Of a DNA stretch of 64,000 nt, positions 1 to 11,325 are shown in pieces. Below the pieces are notes generated by a model. It searched no databases. It was given only the letters and a program-made list of their open reading frames with translations, and was not told the origin of the DNA. Source of the DNA: Cunninghamia lanceolata (Eukaryota > Streptophyta > Pinopsida > Cupressales > Cupressaceae); assembly GCA_027924645.1 (NCBI GenBank), contig BSBN01000252.1, forward strand, positions 1,674,001-1,738,000. The letters are read 5' to 3'. The translations under genes and the position numbers were made by a program. Each line of letters begins with the position of its first letter. The first letter of the stretch is position 1.

Positions 1-715
1 TAGACGCTTAAGTCCCTCTTATCCATATTCCCCTTCTATCAAAAAAAAAAAAAAAGTCAAAAAATAAAAAGAAAAAATCAAAATAGTAAAGAGAAATCCC
101 TTCATCCAATGGTGAAAACCACTCTTGGTGGCGCCTTGGATAAGTACTATGATGAAAACTTGAAAAAAAGGCGTCATGTGTAGGTTGATCTTCTATGTCA
201 CTTACACTTGGGGGCACATTGTCTTATCTATCCATCCTTTCATATCCTATCATACAATTTCCTATCCTATCTTACCATTCTTATCCATTATACCCACATA
301 CCTATCATATTGAGTTCATCCATCTACCCTTCCTTCTTTTGATCTTGATAAAGATATAGGGGCAAAAATGTTGAAAAATGCTTTGGATATCTCTTGATGT
401 ACCTCATTGTTTCGAAATCCTATCACCATCCTATTTTCATAAGCCTTGTCATGAAAAATTCTAAGCATTATACCAAGAATGGGGCATATTATTTCTATGT
501 GACATAGCCTTTGAAGATCACATCCTTGCTCTCTTACGCATACATCCATTCCATCCATTATTGCCTATCTTTTTACCCATCCCTTTATCACGAGTCTTCT
601 ATCTTACATCCTATCGCCCCCCTTTTGCCCATTCATTCAATCCTACCTTCATCCTTGCACCTAGACTTGGTTTTCCCTTGTCATTGGTATTTAGCACAAA
701 GGCTACCCAAATTGT

Positions 716-1570
716 AACCCATTGACATCCTAAAACATTTTAAAAAAATACAAAAAAATTGAAACATTTCAAAAATGCAAAAAAAAATCAAAACATTTCA
801 AAAATACAAAAAATCAAAACATTTTCAAAAATACAAAAAAATCAAATATCCAACAAAAATCCAAGCAATAAAATCAATCCAATCATCATGTCAATTCATC
901 TAATCCAATCAATCAATTCCTCTAAACCAAATTAATCCAATCATCAAAATCAATCCTTCTAATCTATCAACTCAATACATTCAATTCACATCAATTCATC
1001 CAACCAAATCAATTCATCAAAATCATCACATCAACCCAATTCTTCAAATCAATTCTTACAATCAATCATCAATCCAATTCCTCAATTCATCAATCCATCA
1101 ATCATCAAGGCAAATCAATTCTTCCAATCAATCAATCAAATCATTCAATCCAAATCAATCAACTCAATCAAATCAAATCATTCAAATCAAATCAGTTCTT
1201 CAAATCAATCAATTCATCAAATCAATCAATCAAATTAATTTTTCAAATCAATTCTTCCAACCAATCAATCTAATCATTCCAACCAAATCAAATCAAATTT
1301 TCCAACCAATCAATCCAACCATTCCAATCCATTCATCAAATCAATTCAACAAATCAATCCATCAAATCAATCAATCAACTCATCCATCATCAAATCAATC
1401 TAATAATCCAAATGCAAATCATCCTTAATCCATACGAATCAAGTCAATCAATCTTGTCAAATTATCCAATTACATCAATGGTCTTGATCCTAGCCTTGTT
1501 GTAAACCAAATCAATCAATCAACTAATCAATTAATCAAACTCAGGTGTTGATTCGCATAGCCAACAACAC
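716..1570. repeat. G-poor low-complexity tract of TCAA/ATCA words
   Basis: About 850 bp in which guanine is rare on the plus strand. The first ~120 bp is a chain of AAAACATTTCAAAAAT-like words, followed by ~700 bp of irregular TCAATCAATC, AATCAATTC and CATCAAATC words. It is not a clean microsatellite, since the period drifts between 4 and about 12. It sits in the interior of the element that ends with the LTR at 2213. Confidence 0.75.
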
Positions 1571-2198
1571 TAGTGTCAATCAATCAATCAATCATCGGTT
1601 TACAACTTGACATGGGCAATACCTTGTTTGTTTTTGTATCATTTGTGCACGCTTGCTTGCTTGTGTGTATTATCATTTTATGTTGCATTTGTATCAAATC
1701 CATATCTTTCCAGCTAATATTCATATCTTGTGTATGTTGGAATAGCTTTTTGCACTATCCTTTGCATCTATGGTCATATCATACCTTTTGTGCATTAGGA
1801 CTTCAATACTCTAAGTTTTCTTCCTCATACGTCTAGACAAGGTTGTATTACACTGGGTGCACAAGACACATCGTCACCCTGGTCCTTTATACCTTGATGC
1901 ATAACGTCTAGTGCTATATCAAACTTCATGGTTGCTCACTTTCATTGCAACATAACATATCATTCATCTCTTTCATCCATCCTTTATCTTTCATCCTCCA
2001 TTTTCTTATCCATCATTTATCGTTTTCATTTCATTTCAAGAGCCTACCCGTGTTCTTCCAACATGCCTATCCTCTTGAGGGGGCATCATCATCCTATCCT
2101 TATATCATCATCCTATCCTTATATCATCATCCTTTTCCTCTATCCACACCTTTTCTTCTTTGAAATGATGTTAATTCTCTTAGTCGCAACATCATCTC

Positions 2199-2212
2199 AA
2201 AGAGGGGCAAAA
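2199..2212 (+). other. Polypurine tract of the left-edge LTR element
   Basis: The run AAAGAGGGGCAAAA directly precedes TGTAGGCACC. A purine run touching a 5'-TG LTR start is the usual plus-strand priming site. It gives the element plus orientation and makes the sequence to its right the 3' LTR. Confidence 0.6.
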
Positions 2213-2321
2213 TGTAGGCACCTAAAATTGTCCATGTCTTACAACATCACCTTGTCGACACATTGAGTAAGACATCTCGCAACATTTTGTCCTAGGACCA
2301 TCACATCCCTTTCATTAGCTA

Positions 2322-2596
2322 ATTAATTAAATAAATCATATTTATTTAATTAATCTCTCATCCCAATCCAATTTATACCATTATCCAATTAATTAAATAA
2401 ATCTCCCATCTTTCCTCTAATTTAAATAAATAAAATATTTATTTAAATTAGCCCTCTCCCATTTTCCAACTAATTTAAATAAAATATTTGAATTAGTCCT
2501 CACCTTTTACCACAATCCAACACGTCCCATACTATATTTTTCATTTAATGCATTCACATGTCCAACTAATTTAAATAATTCTATTATTTAAATTAG
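2322..2596. repeat. Four AT-rich palindromes inside the LTR
   Basis: Four inverted repeats lie in 275 bp: 2322-2354 (15-bp perfect arms, 3-nt loop), 2417-2451 (16-bp perfect arms, AAA loop), 2470-2496 (12-bp arms, one mismatch, AAA loop) and 2566-2596 (14-bp perfect arms, TCT loop). The last three share arms beginning CTAATTTAAAT. A half-site related to the first lies near 2386. The arms differ in length but keep the outer sequence, so they look like copies of one palindrome that then diverged. Confidence 0.85.
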
Positions 2597-2733
2597 GTCA
2601 TCCCTATTCTTATCCACACACTTGTCACATGATTACAACTCCTTGTGGGGTGGGAAACCCTATTCAATCTCAACCGTCCACATCGTTCAAATCAACTTTC
2701 AATCATAGCCCTTCATTCAAATAACTCATCTCC

Positions 2734-2740
2734 TATAAAT
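2734..2740 (+). promoter_or_regulatory. Candidate TATA box of the 2213 LTR
   Basis: TATAAAT preceded by CC in an otherwise CT-rich stretch, in the expected position between U3 and R of a plus-strand LTR. This is assigned by position and motif only. Confidence 0.4.
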
Positions 2741-3060
2741 CAACCCTCACCCAAGACATTTGGGGGATCCATCTACAAGTAGCCTCATGCTGCTGAAATG
2801 ATTCTTGATCTCCATTCTCATTCATCTTCAATCTAATGTTATGTTGCTGAAATAGTGAGCAATCAACATTCATCCTTCAATATTTTGCATTCCTATGCAA
2901 GATTGATAAGAGCAATGGAGAAGAGCCAAGCTTAGCATAGAGATTTGGTTTTGGTTTGCTTTGTCATTTAGATTTTATGTCTATCTTGTACTCCATTGTG
3001 CTATTAGGGTTTAATGATTGTTGTTTGTGATTCATAGCTCTGATTTTTCCCCTAATGCAT

Positions 3061-5550
3061 AAAATATGATACATTAGTACTGCCATGAATGACTTACATA
3101 CATGGACTCCACCCTATAATAGACTTCACATGATCTCCCTTTTATAGAGCCTTTCCAATCCTTCAGAATACCCTTACAAATGATACATAAATTACATTAA
3201 ATGAGAAAGAAGAACTAGATTGGACTGAGGAATGCCATCTGGCATGATCTGGCCCCTTTATTCTGCAACTAATTTTGGCATAAGAGAATATGCCATAGGC
3301 TGTTCTAATTTCCCTCTTATTTGTCCTCATTTGCAAACTAAAAATTACTTGCATTTTTGGTGCAGTCACGGACGGAGGGTCTAGGGATAGGACTGTCCAA
3401 CCGTGTAGTCATAGTTGAAAAATAATAGACTAACTGGCTTCAATTAATCAGTCAAGTTATAAGACATGGTTCAAATGTCAATCATATAATTACAATTAAC
3501 TTAAAGGAAATAACAATGTTTAGTTCGTTGATATAGTTTAGAAAATTTCAATAAAAAACAATCAGTTGGGGTCGAATTCCATGTCACACCTGTTTTTAAA
3601 CTAACATACTTATCATTTTATTTCAATAAGACAGATGGATAGTCAGTGAAATTAATATGAGGAAAGTAATGTTATGTTAGAATATAAAATGCATTTAAAT
3701 TATGTTACTTTTATAAGAATGATTGTTTATGACGTCATTAGCATCCACATGATTAAATAATGTGATGGACTAACTACCATTGTGTGACTGAGGTGGATGT
3801 AGGAACAATGTTTTCCCCCTCCAAGAAGAGGAGAGAGAGTATCAAAGTGGAGAGGGTGCTAGATTGCATGAATACAATGATCCTTGTGCTATCTTGGAAT
3901 ACATACACTCACATTAAAAGGTAAGTCAGTTTTGGAGTAAGTCTTATTCTTAACGTGGTTGGTCACCTCTGTTAGGGTTAGCTGGTAGAAGATATCAATT
4001 AAATGCAAATAAAGATTAAACAGAGGAATGGAAATACATAGAAATAATAACAGCGAGAGACAAGTTTTAACGTGGTTCACCCAAACTTGGGCTACATCCA
4101 CCAATAGAGAGTCCAATATTATTATCCAGTAAATCAAACCGATTACAACTAGCATTCCCTGCAACTCTATACCATTGCAAAATGCTACAATACAATATCA
4201 ACCAAAACCCTAACCCTTAGCCGCTTTTATCAAGCTTTTTGTCGGTTACAAAAATAGGGTTTTCATATGTTGACCAATGAAAAATAACTCCCGGTGCCCC
4301 TAGACCCCGCAAGGGGCGCTGCCCCTTGACCCCGTAGGAATTTGGGGGGAAATTGCGCCGATAAAAGTGGGGTAAATTTAACCTCTAAGTCTGATTAGGC
4401 TCCATATAACAACCTCAATAATATTTTAAACGTTGTGATCATTCTATACTTGATTTATTTTGTTGTCATCATGTTGATGGCTTAATCTTCTACGTCAGTA
4501 GTTAGTAAGGTAGTGTATACCTTTGAATGTCGAGTTGACATGAGTAATCGACCAGACAATCCTAATTTTGTCGTAAAGGTCTAAGTGGACTTTGTAAGAT
4601 TCCATCATCGATAATTGTGCTTGTGAATAAACATAATTAAAGCATTTGAAAGAATGCATTAGAGACATCTATAAAGTAGGTGTACTATTGTTTATTTTAA
4701 ATTATTTTTTTAAGCTTAGTTATGGTTAAAAGAACGTCTAGTTTGAGAAAGAGTAAAGTCTATGGTAGATAGACTTCCATCGTATTTCTCCCTAGATGCT
4801 TGGAGGAGTGGGGAGGAGCAATAGTTCCATACTCCTCTTTTTCAGCATGTGAGGTCACGGATGGCTGAGGGAATAGAGAGAAGATATTAATTATGCAGTT
4901 GCATAACCGATGGTAGTGGGGGAGAGAAGATAAAGTAGTATTCTCTCTTGCATATAGGAAGGGAAGAAAGTAAAGAAGTGTGATGGATCTCTGTATTGGA
5001 GAAGCAAGAAGGAAACAAAAGTTGAGTATCGGTTCTTCTTGTTTAGCATTATAGGTAAGCTCACCATCCATAATATACTGCATAAATACTTTGATAACAC
5101 AAGCTTGTATCAGTGAGAAGCAAATAAATAAAGGTTTATAGATAAAACCTATTGTGTGTGCCATAAGAGGTCGAATATTTTACATGTTATCACAATAGAT
5201 TGTATTAAGATTTACATTACTATTGATATACTTTCGACAGAGACTTATGTCTGCATATTTATATCTTATATTGAACATCAAACAAGATTTGTGTTATCTA
5301 TGAATACCTCTTACAAGTAGAGAGTATTGTATATAAAGATTATGATAAATATATGTTATCCTTTGCTACAAATAACAAACAAGTCTATGGTTTGTGACAT
5401 AGTCGTATGACTATGATTGTCAAGCTGAATGGCTATTATGTATATATAAACCAGTTAAGGTTATTCTCAAACAAACCCTGTAGAAAACATAAAGGTTGAC
5501 TGTATGTATTGGCCAAACAATATTTCCTAGCTATGCTTTGATTTAGTCAA
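3061..5550. other. Intergenic DNA, no gene supported
   Basis: No coding frame with recognisable domains is present. The open frames at 3889-4164 and 4760-5164 on the minus strand have no domain, start context or codon pattern that sets them apart from chance. The stretch 4060-4140 contains a TTTTAACGTGG word also found in the LTRs of element E, so an old copia LTR fragment is possible but not shown. A short GC-rich hairpin lies at 4310-4328. Confidence 0.5.
4310..4328. repeat. GC-rich hairpin, 8-bp arms
   Basis: CAAGGGGC, loop GCT, GCCCCTTG. The arms are perfect and lie in a CCCC-rich island (4291-4346) within AT-rich DNA. The island is probably a remnant of a repeat; its class is unknown. 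Confidence 0.6.
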
Positions 5551-5645
5551 CCTGAGTAAGGCCGAATACTAGTATGCTTAGTTCACCTGAGTAAGGCCGA
5601 ATACTAGTATGCTTAGTTCACCTGAGTAAAGGTCAATATAAGTCA
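5551..5645. repeat. 35-bp tandem repeat, two full copies and a partial third
   Basis: The unit starting CCTGAGTAAGGCCGAATACT runs 5551-5585 and is repeated exactly at 5586-5620. A third, diverging copy starts at 5621. The identity of the first two copies implies a recent duplication. Confidence 0.9.
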
Positions 5646-6488
5646 TTCAATTTTGTCTTTTTTAGTGATAAAGTTCTTTAGTAAATTGTAGCAGACCGGG
5701 AGTCTTATTTCTTTTGTGTAAAACCGAAGTAACAACACTATGTTATCATAGTATCCTATCTAAGAGTCGTAGCTAACTGAAAAGGTAGGTATCATTACCT
5801 CGAATGTTATTAAAAGCTTAAAGATAGATATTAGTCGATGTCTATGTTTAAAAGTATTTGATATTTAGACTTCTTATTCTATTAATATGCTAAAGAATTT
5901 AGTTTGCTATAGATGCTATCCTTTTAGGTAACTAAGAGTTATCACAAACTATCTTTATCGTAGTTCTAAAAAGGATTATTATTTATCCAAATCTAGGTTA
6001 AGAATAGCCACAAGATTGTCATGTAATACACTCACTATGGAAACGAAAAGTCAAATTTCTATAGTTATTCATTGAGAATGAGACTATTTATTAAATTTGG
6101 AATTCTCTTTTGAATTACAAGAGAGAATGTATCCAATATGAAGGATTATGAAATTATTTTTATTCAACAAGTTAGAAGTCGAATATATTCCTAGACTAAA
6201 ATAGATAGAGTCTTTAATTGTCAAACCAATGACATAACATCGGAATCTTGCATATCATTATGAAAGAATACTAAATTTACTGATGAGCATGGAAATGGGT
6301 TGACAAGCCATTGAGTAGATGGCAAGTCATCATAGACCCGTGATTGTAATGATGCAAAGAGGGGCTCAATGTATGCTTCTTAAGTCACCTAAGGTCTCAC
6401 CCTATACTTGACTAGTTGACTAATAAAAAATGGTATATTTTATGTCTTTAAGATTGATATTAAATAAAGAAGTCAAAGTGTGTTGATA
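5646..6488. other. Intergenic DNA, nothing recognised
   Basis: AT-rich sequence with no coding frame, RNA gene or element end that I can support. Confidence 0.5.
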
Positions 6489-6917
6489 TATAATATTATT
6501 TACTGAATTATGTTGTCTCCAAGTTGAGAAAAGAGTGCGTGAACACACGACTTTATTTATATGAAACTTTGGCCAAAGTAATGCAAAAGTCACTACTTGC
6601 ATTGTCGGTTCATTGTGTACCAAATAGCTAAACATTTAGAGTGGGTTATACATAGCTAGAGCTAGACTAAAGTTGTAAGCCTGATTGTTATTAGCTAGGA
6701 CACTTCACTAGTTCTTAGATGCATACAGAATCACTTGATTCTCATTAATCTATAATTTTATTTAATGAATTATAAGAATGTTGTCTCCAAGTCGAGAAAA
6801 GAGTGAGTGAACACATGAATTTATTTATATGAAACTTTAGCCAAAGTAATGCAAAAGTCATTGCTTGCATTGTTGGTTCACTATGTACCGGATAGCTGAA
6901 TAGTTAGAGTGGGTTAT
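6489..6917. repeat. Tandem duplication (~265-bp unit) that was the target of element A
   Basis: Unit 1 runs about 6489-6750. Unit 2 begins about 6751 and is cut at 6917 by the insertion of element A; its remainder resumes at 31664 and runs to about 31765. Both units share GTTGTCTCCAAGT, GAAAAGAGTG, the GCAAAAGTCA segment, AGAGTGGGTTAT and, after the element, CATAGCTAGAGCTAGACTA. The uninterrupted unit 1 therefore shows what the empty site looked like. Confidence 0.85.
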
Positions 6918-8072
6918 TGGTACAGGGTCATCAGGAACCTCATAAGCATACTTTTTTTTTAATCATTTTTGGTTTTTGGGTTGTTTGAGTGTTTTGGAGT
7001 CTAATAAGGTCATTTATGACCATTTGGGATCATGTTGATCCATTTTGGAGTGTTATAGGTCCATTGGTAAAAAATTGTAAAAGTTATCAATGTTGCTCAA
7101 AAAGTTGTCAAGCAACTTTGGCAAAAAGTGTCAAAATGGTGTTTTGTTAGCAAACTAATCAACAGATGGTTGAAAACAGTTGAAATTGATGGGAAATGTA
7201 TAAAGGCACCCTCCAAACTTGAATGGAGGATTGGAGACATTGTTTTGAAGTTTTGGTGAATGAAAGCAATAATTTTCTATGCATTTCTAACGTTGCACAC
7301 CTGTTCCTTCAGTTTGCATGGATTGTACTGTCCATATGTTGGTCTAAACTCAATTGGCTTGAGTTGGCATGTGAATCTTCTTTCATTTGCTTCTGGTGGC
7401 ATCAAATTTCATTGAGTTACTAGAAAGTTATTGCATTTTCTTTAAAAACTCTCAAAACCCTACCTAGGGTAACCAGTGAGGAGGAAAAATGATGTAATTC
7501 GACCTTCCACCTGTGGGAAATCTCCAAAATGGGTGGAAAGGTATGTGTACATGTAGTTTATCATGCTTCAAATTTGCAGGGGCCCAAGGAAAGGTTTGGC
7601 ATGTGCTTGGTTCACTAGTAGGTCTGATATTTGCATGTATCAGATTGTGTAACAGTAAAGGCAAGAATAGACGAATCAAGGTCTGGTTTTGTTTGTTTGT
7701 CATAGGCAATGATAGGGAATGTGGAGAGAGGTCTTGCAGACCTGAACCAAGGGTTTTAAACATTTTTGAAAGGTTGACGCAAGGCTTGTTATGATTGTCC
7801 CAAGAGGACTAATTGTGTATGACTGTCCCAAGTTGTAAGCCCATAAACTACTGCATTGTTGAGTCATCACATGGAAGTTGTCCATGATCATTTAAGCCTC
7901 ATGACAAGTCTTCCATTATATTTGCACTACTCAAGGTATGTTGGATCTAAGCCTCAAAAGGAGTTGAATGTTAGGGTCTAAAGAGGTGCACCTAGGAGCA
8001 ACAATGGAGAAGATGTAAGAATACCTTGTCATTTTGAGTTGTAAGACTAAAGAAGGTCCTTCCTCTGCATCA
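6918..8072 (+). mobile_element. 5' LTR of element A
   Basis: 1155 bp, starting TGGTACAGGGTCATCAGG and ending CCTCTGCATCA. It matches 30506-31658 along its whole length with scattered substitutions and small indels. A TATA-like TATAAAGG lies at 7199-7206, about 280 bp in, and is conserved in the other LTR. Open frames inside it (for example 7223-7423 and 7513-7794) are not genes. Confidence 0.95.
7199..7206 (+). promoter_or_regulatory. TATA box in the 5' LTR of A
   Basis: TATAAAGG, conserved at 30782-30789 in the 3' LTR. Position and conservation between the two LTRs support it as the U3 core promoter. Confidence 0.5.
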
Positions 8073-8075
8073 AAT

Positions 8076-8092
8076 TGGTATCAGAACAAGGA
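8076..8092 (+). other. Primer binding site of element A (initiator tRNA-Met type)
   Basis: TGGTATCAGAAC starts four bases after the LTR end. Plant LTR elements commonly prime from the 3' end of initiator tRNA-Met, whose complement is TGGTATCAGAGC; this copy differs by one base (A for G). Confidence 0.85.
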
Positions 8093-8139
8093 AGATCAGT
8101 AAGAGGTCACAAATAAGTTGAGTTTGAAGACCGACCAAG

Positions 8140-9477
8140 ATGCATCCAAGGGTGAATATGGAAAGAATAGTTAGATATGTGAGAGACTCTCTTGCCCCAG
8201 AATTGAGAGCCATAAGAGAAAGCCTTGATGCAAGACTCACAACAGTTGAGACCAATCAGAGAAGAGGAGTGGTCAAAGGAGATTTGAGTGACCAAGAAGA
8301 AGAAGTGGGTGAAGATACACCACAAGAAGAACATGCAGAAGAAAGAGATGTTGAAGAGGAGGTTGGAGAGATTGCTAAAGGCAGTTAAGAGTGATGGTTC
8401 CAAGGTGAAGATGGAACTCGGGCAGTGTACTCAGGAAGTCTGAATGGAGAAGAACTCTTAGATTGGATAGGAGAATTAGACAAGTATTTTGAGTTTGAGG
8501 AGATACCTGAGGGGCAACAAGTGAAATTGGCAAGAACAAAACTAAAAGGACATGCATCCCTATGGTGGGATTATGTACAAGAAGAGAGGAAGAAAAAAGG
8601 CAAGACAAAGATTACATCTTGGGATAGAATGGTTACGAAATTGATAGGTAAATTCCTACCTAGTGATTATGCCACTCAGTTAGATAGAAGGTTGCAAAAT
8701 TTGAAGCAAAAAGACATGGATGTGAAGACATACACAAAAAAGTTCTACAAACTAAGCATTAGATTAGGCCACATGGAAGAAGATGTTGACAAAGTTGCAA
8801 GGTATTTGAATGGGCTAAAGTATAGCCTACAAGATGAATTAAGTCTCGCAAGTCTAAGAACAGTAGAAGAATGCTATCAGTTGGCCATGAAGGCTAAAGA
8901 CAAGTTGAGAAGGAGACAAGAAAAGCAAAGTAGAGGTAGGGGAAGGACAAGTTTCAGAGGAAGAGGGACTTTTGCTAGTAGGGGACAGTCCCAATGGTCT
9001 CAAGGAGAGACAAGTAACTCACAAGAACAAACATCAGATTCAAGGGGCAACTTTAGAGGAAGAAGATCCAATTTTAGGGGCAGATTTGGAAGTAGAAAAG
9101 GAACAAGTGGCTTCATTGGAAAGTGTTATAAATGTAACAAGTTTGTTGGTCACCAAGCATGGCAATGCCTTGAAGAACAATCATCTACTTTAGTTAGAAA
9201 TGAAAGGAGGAATCAAATTGCACAAGGTGAGGATAATGAAAGTGTCAATTCTCCATCATACAATGCTGATCCAGAAGTTGGGGAGTCCTTGCTGATGAGA
9301 AGAACCTTGATTAAAGTGCCCATGGAGAAGGAACTGCCTCAAAGAAAGTCACTCTTCAGGACTACATGCAAATGCCAAGGTAAATGTTGCAAAATTGTTA
9401 TTGATTCTGGTAGTACTGACAATTTGGTTTTTGTTGAAATGGCAGAGAAGTTAAAGTTGAAAAGATTGCCTCATGCC
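8140..9477 (+). pseudogene. gag: gag and start of protease of element A, interrupted
   Basis: The frame opens at ATG 8140, meets TAA and TGA stops near 8386-8394, and continues in the same frame to 9477, where element B enters. The gag core (about 8425-8900) has the typical LARTKLKGHASLWWDY segment followed by an RNA-binding RG-rich stretch. A zinc knuckle follows at about 9121-9168 (CYKCNKFVGHQAWQC), with five rather than four residues between the second Cys and the His, one more than the usual CX2CX4HX4C. The protease active site IDSGSTDNLV is at about 9401-9430. The open frame continues to a stop at 9516 only by reading into B's LTR, so the residues after 9477 are not part of the protein. 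Confidence 0.85.
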
Positions 9478-11037
9478 TGTGTTGCTCCATCATGCAACCC
9501 TAGAGAGTTAGACTAACAAGAGCAAAATTACAGAGATAATTTTTTTTTAAGCAAGAATTTGCAATATCAGTAGCCAAAGATATCATTATACACAACATAA
9601 AGAAAAGTGCACTTCTAACTCCTCTAGGGAAACATAACTGCATCAGTTGAACATAAAGTCTTAACAACACAAGTGATATACATCATACCACTACAAATAC
9701 GTATAACATTAACATTTGTAGAGATAGTTAATTACAAAATTTCAATTCAAGATTACAAGACCGATCACGTCGGTTTACAAATAATACACTTATGAATGTA
9801 TACAACTCTGAAAGTGGAGGACAAAACTGAACTGGAACACTTCAGCACCGATCTCGAAACCAAAACATCCAAGAAGACCAATGGATAGCTCTGCCACCCA
9901 ACCATGTGGAACTTTGAGGTCCACCCCTTCAAGCTAGGAGATAACAACGAGGATTCCACTAAGCCAAAGGACAAAATAACAAATATAACCAAACGGATAC
10001 AGACTTGACACAAACCAACCATATTAACAAGACTGCACAAGACAAGGCAACACTCCAGAGGCAACAACGAAAGATAGAGAGGGAAGTAGCTAAGCTGCAG
10101 TGAGGAGAGTGTCATCGCATGGCCCTAACAAGGGTTATCCAGGCTATCTCTCACAAGAAGTCGGCCCCCATCTATGGTTATCCTGGCGACCCCTCTCTGG
10201 CACTGACCCCAAAGGGTGACACATGCGAAGCCGACACATCCTCTCATGGGGACAAGGAGGTCGACCTTGCCAACCAAGCCTTCTCATCCCATCCTTAGCC
10301 TATGAGAGCACTTAAGGCATGGGTGAGGCAACATGCTTATCTTGTTATGTGAATTACTACCTGACCCACCTAGATATATTATTAAGTTATCACTTGATTA
10401 CAACTTCCATGGGGTTATCCAGGGAGCCACTTTGGGCACCATCCCCACCATAGAAGCTACTCTCCTTCCTACATCTAGCATCCCTTAGCCAACATCGGGA
10501 AACAATGACATGCATGGACAAGGAATCTACTAGCCATCTATCTTTTCTCAATCCAACACGTTACATAGCCAGTTATAAAGTTCAAATCCACAAAACTTTC
10601 CCCCCATCCATAACAAATCTTGATTCAATTAACCCATTACAATGACATGCCACAATATTACATCGGAAACCAAGAAGCCTCACCTCTGGAGTTAGGTAAA
10701 TTGAACACAATACCAATGTTAAAACAACCATTTTCTGACATGGACAATGCTTACGCGACTTGACGCATAGCAATCATGACATCTCTCTAGATACTTCACT
10801 TTACACTTAGCCAAAGCATAACTATAAGACTCAAACCCAGATAGATACAATGACCCAATTTAAGCATATCGACACGAAAGACAAGGAAAACAATCAAGTA
10901 TTTTGAGATTCAATCCCATCTTTACTCTTAACTTTAAAAATGAAAATATGAGGTTATAACTTTCTTTTTAAAGAAATTTCTAGCTTACGAAAGTAATAAT
11001 TTCCCTACACAACTCTAAGCATAACCTCCCATGTAAT

Positions 11038-11325
11038 AATTTACTAACTACAATTTCTAATAAAAGAAAACAACTACAGTTATATATTTTTTTTTCTATA
11101 AGCATAAATTTCCCATCAACATTTTACTAACTACAATTTCTAATAAAACAACTACAATTATATATTTTTTTCTATAAGCATAAATTTCCCATCAACATTT
11201 TACTAACTACAATTTCTAATAAAACAACTACAATTATATATTTTTTCTATAAGCATAAATTTCCCATTAACATTTTACTAACTACAATTTCTAATAAAAC
11301 AACTATAATTATATATATATATTGC
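11038..11325. repeat. ~75-bp tandem repeat in B's LTR, about four copies
   Basis: Each unit contains CTATAAGCATAAATTTCCC, then ATTTTACTAACTACAATTTC and an AACAACTACAATTATATAT segment. Starts are spaced 75-76 bp (11096, 11172, 11247). The same array sits in the partner LTR at about 24650-24935, so it existed before B transposed here. Confidence 0.9.

Larger units (their letters stand above)
1..2212 (+). mobile_element. Internal 3' part of an LTR retrotransposon cut by the window start
   Basis: This stretch ends in a polypurine tract followed by an LTR-like start at 2213, so it is read as the 3' non-coding interior of a plus-strand LTR element whose 5' part lies left of the window. No gag or pol motif is visible in any frame; the short open frames are low-complexity. 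From about 716 to 1570 the plus strand is made almost only of A, C and T, with endlessly varied TCAATCAA-type words. The flanks 200-700 and 1930-2160 are pyrimidine-rich. The element class cannot be stated from this part alone. Confidence 0.5.
2213..3060 (+). mobile_element. 3' LTR of the left-edge element (right end approximate)
   Basis: The LTR starts TGTAGGCACC after the polypurine tract. It contains four AT-rich palindromes (2322-2596) and a TATA-like TATAAAT at 2734-2740, about 520 bp in, a normal U3/R arrangement. The right end is not certain: no second copy is in the window, so neither the CA end nor the target duplication can be checked. I place it near a CA at about 3059. Confidence 0.5.

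Noticed and set aside
4760..5164. 134-codon minus-strand open frame
   Set aside because: No domain, no conserved motif, composition of random AT-rich DNA; two overlapping frames are equally open.
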